Assembly (NCBI GenBank): GCA_036897625.1
Contig: JAYMTA010000591.1
Span: forward strand, 1 to 26,373
Source of the DNA: Pelargonium cotyledonis
Lineage: Eukaryota > Streptophyta > Magnoliopsida > Geraniales > Geraniaceae
Reading direction: 5' to 3'
Length of the DNA stretch: 26,373 nt
Part shown: piece by piece, positions 19,501-26,373 of the stretch
How the letters are laid out: every line of letters starts with the position of its first letter
Numbering within the stretch: the first letter of the stretch is position 1
The notes under the pieces: generated by a model
Databases searched by the model: none
What the model saw: only the letters and a program-made list of their open reading frames with translations
What the model was told of the DNA's origin: nothing
Program-made: the position numbers and the translations under genes

Positions 19501-21252
19501 AATATAAGGATATTATTGGTATTTCACGCATAACTAACTTCTTAGAAAAAAACACTTATTTTGGGACAAAAATATAGAAGAAACAAGACACTTATTTTGA
19601 GATGGAGGGAGTAATTTCCTAGATTTTATGAACGAGGGTGTTTGATAAACCCCGGCCTTATCATGTTTTGAAAACTACACGGTAACGTTTGGATTGAAAT
19701 ATTTGGAATAGGATGAGATTCTCATTCCAAACCCATTTTCATGACCAAAAAGTCGTAATCCAAACATGTAGAATAGGGATATTATCATTCTTGAACAATC
19801 TTTTTTTTAATCCAATCGCTGCTTAAGTTACTGAAGTACACTAGCTTTTGTTTAGTATTCTATGTATGTTTGATTAGCTACTTTTCACTCTTTCAGGTGC
19901 CCAGGTCTTCCAAGATGTTGTTCGAGGATAATGAATATGCTCTGTATACAGTGACTCTATTTATTCGAGTTGCTGACAATTTCAGAACTAGTGCTCGTGA
20001 AAAGGGCTTCCAAGTTAGTATACGTCAATCTTGACGCACTCTTTTATCTTTTGTTTTTCTCTTACAACCATATGTTCTCTTCACTTCTGTACCAATTGAA
20101 ATTTACTTGCAAGAAGTCTCATACGAACTTTCACAAAGTCACTGATCTAACTTTTAGTTTTAGAGTCAATTTAGTTCCTATTGTTAGTTACATTTATTTG
20201 CCGTTTACTTTGAAATTTATTCTAAATGCCACATTGGTGCCACATAGATAATGTTTTTATTTGATAACAACATGCTATCAAAGTACATTGTCAAGTATCT
20301 CTAACTCTAGGGACATGGACGAAAAATTGACCAAAAAAATTCAGGGACTATTTTGGTGACTACGTGAAAGTTAATGGCTTAGCTGGTCACTTTTCCTTTT
20401 TGTGTGTGTGCGCGTGTGTATGTTAAGTGTCTAACTTGACGGTGAATCTCTAATTAGTGTTTCTTTGTCTGTTTATCATGCAATCCCAGATTCGGGATTT
20501 TGAGTATAGTCCAGAAGCACAGGAGAGCTGGAAGCAGGAGCTCCAAAAATTGATAAATGACCAGGAAAGTATGAGAAACTCTCTTCTGCAGTGGTGCTAT
20601 ACCAGTTACGGGGAGGTATTTAACTCCTATTTTTTCGTGTCTATTGTTTCTTTTATCATTGTTTCGTGTTTCAATTTTATCACTCCCTCTGTCCAAAAAC
20701 GAGTGTCTTGTGTCCTGTGCAGCACCAATTACGGGGAGATATCGATTTGACTGATTTCTTACCCGCAGGTTTTCAGCTCGTGGATGCACTTTTGTGCTGT
20801 GCGTATATTTACAGAAAGCATTCTGAGATACGGATTGCCACCTTCTTTCTTGGTATATATATACTTTTCTTCGAGACTTTCATGTTTCGATCAAGTAGTT
20901 GACTGATTGGTCGTTGTGTTTCAGGCATCTGTAGTAGCTCCGACTCTGAAAGGTGAAAAGAAAGTACGATCTATCCTTGAAGGATTATGCGACAGTACAC
21001 ACAGGCAAGTCATCTTCTTTTCCAATACATTTCGACATAATATTTTACTCTCCGATGTTCTCGTACATGATACAGTATTATCTATCTATTGACAGGTGGT
21101 TTCAATGCAGCACGTACTGGAAATCGGAAGATGAGGTCGGAGGAGGGATGGCCGGTCTAGGAGGTGATGCTGATGCACACCCCTACGTTTCATTTACTGC
21201 TGAATTACCCGATTTCCTTATCTGTTTCACATTCCGAGTCCGAGGATTCTAG
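16563..21252 (+). CDS. VHA-C: V-type H+-ATPase subunit C
   Basis: Eleven coding exons, 389 aa: 16563-16676, 16772-16840, 17664-17791, 17871-17970, 19010-19077, 19192-19333, 19897-20013, 20490-20615, 20769-20852, 20925-21004, 21111-21252. All junctions keep phase. Subunit C joins the stator stalks of the V1 sector to the membrane Vo sector on vacuole and endomembranes. It helps control assembly of the proton pump. The single Arabidopsis gene is DET3. Diagnostic segments: MASRYWVVSLPV at the start, FNIPNLRVGTLDSLLALSDDL, VDGVPVDSYLTRFVWDEAKYP, NRKQSGSLAVRDLSNLVKPED, FEDNEYALYTVTLF, LLQWCYTSYGEVFSSWMHF, KKVRSILEGLCDST and YWKSEDE. Oddities: intron 10 starts with GC instead of GT (CACAG|GCAAGT), intron 6 holds a Stowaway MITE, and intron 8 holds a partial copy of exon 8. 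The C-terminus after HPYVSFT is longer than the usual short INLV-type ending (Arabidopsis about 375 aa). Confidence 0.95.
16904..17585 (+). repeat. Three diverged tandem repeats in VHA-C intron 2
   Basis: Three copies start at about 16904, 17114 and 17340 (spacing 210 and 226 bp). Each copy opens with GATC(C/T)...AGCATGAT or GGCATGAT, then (A/T)ATCTGT, a TGAGG/TCAGG-TTT...CTGAAAT block, ATTGAATTG or its variant, ATACATATTTTA-like words, then GTGATGTG and TTGTTGAA. They are clearly related but diverged. Most of the 823-bp intron 2 is made of them. A TTGGATCTG match to the plant intron-enhancer motif TTNGATYTG lies just after, at 17605-17613. Confidence 0.8.
17971..19009 (+). other. VHA-C intron 4
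   Basis: 1,039-bp intron (GTAACC...TTAG). No nested gene is seen. It contains a direct tandem duplication of ATTTAATTTGATGTTTGGG at 18946-18964 and 18965-18983, close to the acceptor. Confidence 0.8.
19375..19611. mobile_element. Stowaway MITE in VHA-C intron 6
   Basis: A 237-bp element flanked by TA on both sides (19373-19374 and 19612-19613). Its ends read CTCCTCTGTCCCAAAATAAG and CTTATTTTGAGATGGAGGGAG, the classic Stowaway (Tc1/mariner-related) terminal inverted repeat CTCCCTCCGTCCCAAAATAAG with small changes. There is no coding capacity. A second inner CACTTATTTTGGGACA at 19552-19567 shows extra inverted structure near the right end. It lies in the intron and should be spliced out. Confidence 0.9.
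19687..19765. repeat. Small nested inverted repeat in VHA-C intron 6
   Basis: GTTTGGATT (19687-19695) is the exact inverse of AATCCAAAC (19757-19765). Inside, TTTGGAAT and ATTCCAAA (19702-19709 and 19733-19740) also pair. This looks like a short MITE remnant, but no target duplication is evident. Confidence 0.45.
20683..20710 (+). repeat. Solo Stowaway-like terminus in VHA-C intron 8
   Basis: The 28 bases here start CTCCCTCTGTCC and end GAGTGTCTTG, nearly the same as the left end of the MITE in intron 6. No matching right end exists in this 153-bp intron, so it is a fragment. Confidence 0.6.
20724..20742 (+). repeat. Partial copy of the exon 8 end inside intron 8
   Basis: ACCAATTACGGGGAGATAT matches the exon 8/donor junction ACCAGTTACGGGGAGGTAT (20601-20619) at 17 of 19 positions. 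The G to A change destroys the GT donor in the copy. It lies 13 bp after the solo MITE end. Confidence 0.65.
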
Positions 21253-22505
21253 ATTACAATAACGACGGACAAAGGAGAAACAGGTACTGTATATTAGAGT
21301 CAAGAGCTCAATTCTTTGGTTTATTATTTGTAATCATTGCAGTTTCTGGGGGTTCCTATTGAAGGGTTAGTTGATATTGCGTCAGGGAATATTTATGATG
21401 CCTCAAAACGCCATTTAATTGCATTTTCTAGAGCTGAGGTTTTAATGGCACCTTTACCATAAAATTTGAAACACTTCATGTAAGTTTGTCACATGTGCCT
21501 TTTGGTAAACACTAATAGATTTCAGATTTTATTGTAAAATGAGTTCTTTGGTCCAATTCGATCCAAAAATTGATCCGATTGAATGTAGGTTAATGTTAAT
21601 CGGTTTAAATTTCAAATGTTCGAAAATTCAAATTGTCATATGTATGTCTTGATGATTGGTTTTCATTCTAAATCTTGTTCCATTTTGCTCATTTGTAATT
21701 TTATTCATAGGATTCCCATTTCTTCGCATTTCATTCTAGGATTTAAGCTAGAAAAATTCGTAGGTTTGTGCTCCAATATTATTAATGATGCATTTTTATA
21801 CTTCCAAGTATTCAAAAATAAATTTTGAAAAATCATAAAATTTTGCTTAAATATACTATTTTAGTGTTTTTTCCGCAAGAAATACAATTACCAAACTTTA
21901 TTTCATGAAATAATGCACTAGTGACTTGTGTGCAAATACAATTAATGTGTGTTCTAGGAGAATTTGATTTTCTCTCCACGTGATAACTTTTTAAGTAAAT
22001 TATTCTAAAGATATTATAAGTAAATCGTGTAATACATAGCGAAAAAGTTCAAAAAGTCTCCTTTAGAAAAAGTCGCTTCAAGGCATTTTAAGAAGCACAA
22101 TAAAAAACCTTGTTATATTTGAAGTTGGAAATAAGTATATATGAAGCAGCTCAGATAAGATGTAAAAGTAAGTAATCAATGAAAGGAGAGAACAAATAGC
22201 AGCAGCACTATGGCTTCCAATATAACATGAAATTTATATCTGAATGTAAAGTAACTGCAAATCCCAAGTTTAAACTTTTGGAGCAGAAAAATGTCTATCC
22301 CCTATGCCCATTATTTTCATGGGGATAATATGTCATACTGATGATATCTAACTACAAAAAGTTCTCCGAGGATTAGGATTGGTAATAGGATTCTACCAAA
22401 ACCATCCATCCTCATATATTCCCGCACGTTAATGTCAGAAAAATTTAACCGAGTTTTCAGCGCAAAAGAATACGCCATTTAATACCAAAATGATAACCCA
22501 AAAAC
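21253..22505. other. Convergent 3' ends of VHA-C and the phosphate carrier, with intergenic DNA
   Basis: Holds the 3' untranslated regions of both convergent genes. The middle (about 21500-22100) is AT-rich with GATCCAAAAATTGATCCGA-like words that may be decayed repeat DNA. No gene or clear mobile element is seen. Confidence 0.5.
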
Positions 22506-25500
22506 TTACTCCTTGGCAGCAGGAACCGCAGCAGGAGCAGGACCGCCCGTAGTCGGCCTAAAAAGGGAACAAAATCAATTAGCAGAGCCACACAACAATG
22601 AGTATCCAAGTAACCAAACAGACCATTAACATATATATGTTCGAGTCAGAGATGAACTTACAGTCCAACAGAAACTTTGAATGCGTCATAGATACCCCAC
22701 TGGGCTCCGGTGAGAGTTCCGATCATTACGATCCTGAGAGGAAGTCCGCGAGTGAAGAGACCCATTAGTCCCATCTTCTTCACAGCCTGCACGTCAAGTC
22801 AAAAGAAGAGTCAGACCAGAATTCAAGTCCATTCAAGGAAAAACGAACTTCAAAGTTAGGCACTCACATCACCAACAGTTGCTCCTTTGGCGTTGTTGAG
22901 GAAAGAGACCAGATTGTCAGCAGGGTGAGACACGATAGCGCATAAAACACCAGCAATGTATCCACCAGCAAAACTGACACCGAGCTGCATAGACTTGCTG
23001 CACTGGTCCTTGGGTTGGGGAATGGCATGCTTGTACAGCATCTCCACGATGGTCTCAAATGATGCAAATTTCATCATGGTGTCTGAAAAAGTTTAAAATA
23101 ATGTTAAAAGTTGCTACCATACTCACAGAAGTAAAAAATATGCAAAATCTGAAGAACACGAGCAAATGCACGAAATAGTGAGAAGCCCTATAACTCAACC
23201 ATACCACCTTATGTAATTCCAGTAACTAAGACTCTGAGTGACAAATAGTGAGACCAAATATACAATTGTAGGAAATATTGAATATGCATGCCTAAATTAA
23301 CTCAATAACAAGTCCTAATGCACGAATTTATCGTTCTACCATTCATACTGTGTACATAAATCAAAGGATCTAAACATGAAAAATTGGATTAAAACATGAG
23401 TATGAAGAAAAAAGCCAACAAGTTGGAAGCAACTTTTTGTCTCAAAATGCTTTATATTATTTTTCTTTCTATCGAGCAGGTAACAAATGACCCAATGAAA
23501 CAAGTCAAACAGCCACAAGCCAAGGAAAAAAGGGAACAGCATAAAATGAAGTTAAGAAGATATGCACACACAATAAAACACAAACAATTATAAAAAAATA
23601 TTTCAAAAATGGGAGTCAACGAGCCTAAAGAAAATTAAAGGAGCACACTATAATCCATCAACACGTTGAGAAGAAAAGAAATATATCAAGTCCATGAGCG
23701 AGCAAACATATCAATAATAAAACGGGAACATAATGCTCAACTTACATGGAATTTGACGTCCCCAAAGTGGAACAATACCCTTGTACAATCTGCAGTGATT
23801 TACATGTAAATGTTACAAATTCATCATGATGTTAAGAAACTAAAGTATAAAAACAAACAAAAAATGACAGAACATTATAATAAAAAGATCTCATACCCGA
23901 GAGCTCCCTCAGATCTGACAAACTTGGGGAAACCATCTCCCATACCTCTAGCAAACCCAGGCTGAGTTTGAACTCTAACCTTCACTGCCTCAAAGGGGCA
24001 AAGAGCAATATCAGCAATCACCTCAGCAGATGCAGAACCAGCAAGGTAGATCAAGGTCTTGTATTTGGTGGCATACTCTGGTCCAGCGATATCCGAGTAC
24101 GTCTTCTTGAAAAACTCGTAGAATCCAAACTTGCAGGCACCCTGAGCACTGTAACCAAGTAGAGTGGGAACCCATCCCCTGAAGAAGCCCTTAATTCCTT
24201 GTTCCTTCAGCAAAACTCCAAAACCAGAGGTGATACTCTTGTACTTAGTAGGGTCAATCTGAAAAATTGAACATCTTAATGTCAATTTACATCCTCAAAG
24301 CATGATTGCATCAAATTAGATTAATTTCAAAACAATGAGAAATATTCTAGTCTTTAACAAAAGTCAACTGAAATGACCATGGCCAAGATTCACATATCAC
24401 AAAAAGAAAGTAGTCTTTATTTCTATTATTCTCAAGAAAGTCAAGTGTAGTGTACTAAATATCCTTTTTCAAATAAAATAAACAATAACAATGCATGTGA
24501 CACACTGTTATATAAAGACAAGCTTAAACACCGAAGGTGGGCATCCAACATACAGATTAACATTGCAGTATGATATTGATCAAAGCCAGAATCTTAAGAA
24601 ACTAAAAAAAGCAGAGTGTTTGCTCCTACAACTCGCAGCTATGATTCTAGTGTTTGGAGTGTGTGCATACAATAAACCTCAGATCTAAGCCATAGAAAAG
24701 ATCCAAACAAAAACCCATCAGTTAATTTAACCACATTAGCAGCATAAAAAGTACATAGATAAAAGCAAACAAGAAAAAATGCGACAACATCAAATAAAGG
24801 CAAATTGCTCATTACAATACATGACCCCATGTTGCTCATACATATAGGACCTATGATTCTAGTGCTTGAATTTATAGCTGCAATAAAGTGAATATACCTC
24901 AGATCCAAGCCTTGGAAAATATCCAAACAAAAATCTATCCCTGATTTAACCACATTTGCAGCATACAAAGCACATAGATCACATCAAATAAGAAAAAAAA
25001 TGAAACATCATCAAATCAAGGCAAAATTGCTTGGTACATTACATTACCGCAAGTTGCTCATACAAAGCATAGCTAAGATTCTCATGTTAGGAGAGTATAT
25101 AGGTAAACTTTAGATCTAAGTCATGGAAAAGATCCAAACAAAAACCTATCTGTCAATTTAACCACGTTCACAACATAGAAAGCACATGGATCATATCAAA
25201 CAAGAAAAAAAAACGCAACAACATCATCAAATCGAAGCAAATTGCTCAGTACAGTACAACTTGTGTTGCTCATACAAAAAGTAGATACCATTCAATTGTC
25301 TGGAGTGTGTAGCATCAATGAACCTCAGATCTAAGCCATAGAAAATATTGAAAAAAATACCTAATCCGTCAATTTAAACATAGAAAGCTCATAGATCACA
25401 TTAAACAAGAAAAAAAATGCTACAACGTCATTAAATCAAGGCAAATTGATCGAGCTAACAGATCTAGAGAAACCGAACCTGCATGTTACACTTGACCAGG

Positions 25501-25787
25501 TCAAGAGGAGTGACAGTCATGTGAGTGAGACCGCAGCTGAGAATACCACCGGCGGTACACGCGGCGTAGGAGGTCGGGGGGGAGAGGTCGATCTTGCGAG
25601 GCTCGCTCGGAGAAGGAATCGGGAAGGCTCTCTTCGCCGGAGCTGGCGCATCGAGACTCGGCGAAGAAGAGACTCCGCTAGGGTTTGCGTTGAGCATTTT
25701 GTCGAGCGCTGGGCTCCTAGCAGAGGAGGAGGAGGAGTAGAGGAAGTTGGGGATCAGAGATTGTTTGGAAGATTCTGGAAACGCCAT
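22506..25787 (-). CDS. Mitochondrial phosphate carrier (PHT3/MPT3 type)
   Basis: Six exons, 368 aa: 25787-25479, 24258-23897, 23789-23746, 23082-22868, 22786-22662, 22557-22506; every junction keeps phase. The protein imports inorganic phosphate (with H+) across the inner mitochondrial membrane for ATP synthesis. It has three mitochondrial-carrier repeats with the P-x-D/E signatures: PLDLVK (94-99), PFEAVK (191-196) and HPADNLV (291-297). Family segments include [40 protein letters not shown] and [20 protein letters not shown]. The Ser/Ala/Pro-rich N-terminus (about 1-70) is the variable presequence-like part seen in PHT3;1. The length is close to Arabidopsis PHT3;1 (about 375). The start is chosen at [10 protein letters not shown] because it lies downstream of the TATA box and has a good CCATGG context; the frame stays open upstream but that part is promoter. 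Intron 1 is 1,220 bp and repeat-rich. Confidence 0.95.
24676..25478 (-). repeat. Four diverged tandem repeats in phosphate carrier intron 1
   Basis: Copies start at about 24676, 24896, 25107 and 25322 on the plus strand (spacing 220, 211 and 215 bp). A partial unit precedes the first and the last is shortened by exon 1. Each begins CCTCAGATC(T/C)AAGCC or a close variant, then GAAAA(G/T)ATCC-AAACAAAAA, TTTAACCAC, CACATAGATCA, AAACAAGAAAAAA, ATCATCAAATC, CAAATTGCT and GTTGCTCATACA. Read on the gene strand, copies 1, 2 and 4 contain TTAGATCTG or TTGGATCTG (plus-strand 24680-24688, 24900-24908, 25326-25334), exact matches to TTNGATYTG. Copy 3 (25111-25119) differs at one base. Confidence 0.85.
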
Positions 25788-25892
25788 GGACAAGGTCTGC
25801 GAATTTGGGAGGGTTTTGAAGAGAGGTGCCCTCCAAATCTCTCGCTGCCTGCAAAGAAAGAATGCTGCGAAGAAAGTGTGTTGAGTTGCGCG

Positions 25893-25902
25893 GCTTTTAT
25901 AG
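25893..25902 (-). promoter_or_regulatory. TATA box of the phosphate carrier gene
   Basis: The gene strand reads CTATAAAAGC, a strong TATA box about 105 bp upstream of the start codon. It predicts a leader of about 75-80 bp. It also shows that the in-frame ATG at 25922 lies upstream of the transcript. Confidence 0.8.
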
Positions 25903-26000
25903 GACACTCGCGTTGTTTGCACGAGATGTACGGAAGGAAAACGATTGACCTGGTGGTTCGGATTAAGGAGTTCACTTGCACAGGGCCTCTTATTTGTGGA

Positions 26001-26008
26001 GGGCCCAA
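26001..26008 (-). promoter_or_regulatory. Site II element (TTGGGCCC)
   Basis: TTGGGCCC on the gene strand, about 100 bp upstream of the TATA box, with AGAGGCCC nearby (about 25983-25990). TGGGCY/site II motifs are bound by TCP factors and are frequent in plant genes for mitochondrial and ribosomal proteins, which suits this gene. Confidence 0.55.
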
Positions 26009-26373
26009 TTTTTTAGCTTTAATAGTTATGTAATTGAAAAAAAAAATCTTATATATTTTACATTTGCAAAATTTCAATTACTATTGAACTCTAATTAATG
26101 GTAGATTTTTTTGGTCATTTTATATTATAAGTATATAAGTTTTATATTAGCATTTTTATTAAAAATTCAAATGCGGCCCCAAAAAAAAGGAGTGGTCTGG
26201 CTCTGCTTAGAGAGTAAAACCTATAGGGTTTCTATGGAGTTAGAGTTTTTAGTGGTGCTACTAGGGTTTTCTAGTTTCGTGGGGGTGTTTGGGCCGGTAT
26301 CTCAGGAGGGAATGGTGGGGGTTCCGTTTCTGTTATCGACTTCTTTTTCTGTGTGTGTGAAAAGCCAGAGCAT
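26009..26373. other. Unassigned right edge
   Basis: AT-rich to about 26170, then a G-rich part with CTATAGGGTTT, ACTAGGGTTTTC and GTTTGGGCCGG. The mix of AAACCCTA-type telo-box words and TGGGCC resembles a plant promoter or leader, possibly of another gene running off the edge, or the start of a LINE. Neither can be proven from this fragment. Confidence 0.35.

Noticed and set aside
25788..25922. In-frame N-terminal extension of the phosphate carrier from an ATG at 25922
   Set aside because: A strong TATA box at 25893-25902 lies downstream of that ATG, and family members begin at the MAFPES-like start.
25446..26033. Plus-strand 195-codon open frame
   Set aside because: Antisense to phosphate carrier exon 1 and promoter; Arg/Gly/Glu-rich shadow with no recognisable domain.
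1..26373. CRISPR arrays, bacterial operons, viral integration or a defence cluster
   Set aside because: The window is plant nuclear DNA with spliced genes. No regularly spaced identical repeats and no viral proteins were recognised.

Overview
This 26.4-kb window is nuclear DNA from a flowering plant, most likely a eudicot. The evidence is spliced genes whose proteins match well-known plant families, AT-rich intergenic DNA, plant-type retroposons and MITEs, a miR393 target site and a plant tRNA-Lys gene. I cannot fix the species from sequence alone. Exon borders below were set by hand from splice signals, reading phase and remembered family sequences. No alignment was run.

Layout. (1) 1-1494 (+): 3' part of a CYSTM/WIH-type small cysteine-rich membrane protein, cut by the left edge. 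(2) 2308-5374 (-): complete three-exon auxin receptor F-box gene of the AFB2/AFB3 type (574 aa), carrying a miR393 site. (3) About 5900-13900: an 8-kb gene-poor, AT-rich stretch with old insertions: a SINE with a 15-bp target duplication, a foldback element with 9-bp duplications (Mutator-like), and a short 5'-truncated LINE with a poly(A) tail and matching flanks. (4) 13935-14555 (-): a single-exon acidic protein with a CHZ-like motif, a candidate H2A.Z chaperone. (5) 15423-15603: a second SINE-like insertion (minus orientation) with a 16-bp duplication; 15741-15812: a slightly degenerate tRNA-Lys(CTT). (6) 16563-21252 (+): V-type H+-ATPase subunit C (VHA-C/DET3), 11 coding exons, including one GC-AG intron, a Stowaway MITE and an unusual C-terminus. 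(7) 22506-25787 (-): mitochondrial phosphate carrier (PHT3/MPT3 type), six exons. (8) 25903-26373: its promoter and an unassigned edge.

The genes do not form a pathway; they are ordinary neighbours. CYSTM and AFB2 converge, and so do VHA-C and the phosphate carrier. The two strongly expressed housekeeping genes, VHA-C and the phosphate carrier, each have a 5'-proximal intron built from diverged tandem repeats of about 210-226 bp. In the carrier these units repeatedly contain the TTNGATYTG motif linked to intron-mediated enhancement.

I found no sign of a wholly new biological system. The most interesting items are the repeat-built introns, the partial exon copy inside a VHA-C intron, the insertions with exact target duplications, the tRNA-Lys with a shortened T-loop, and two non-standard 5' splice sites.
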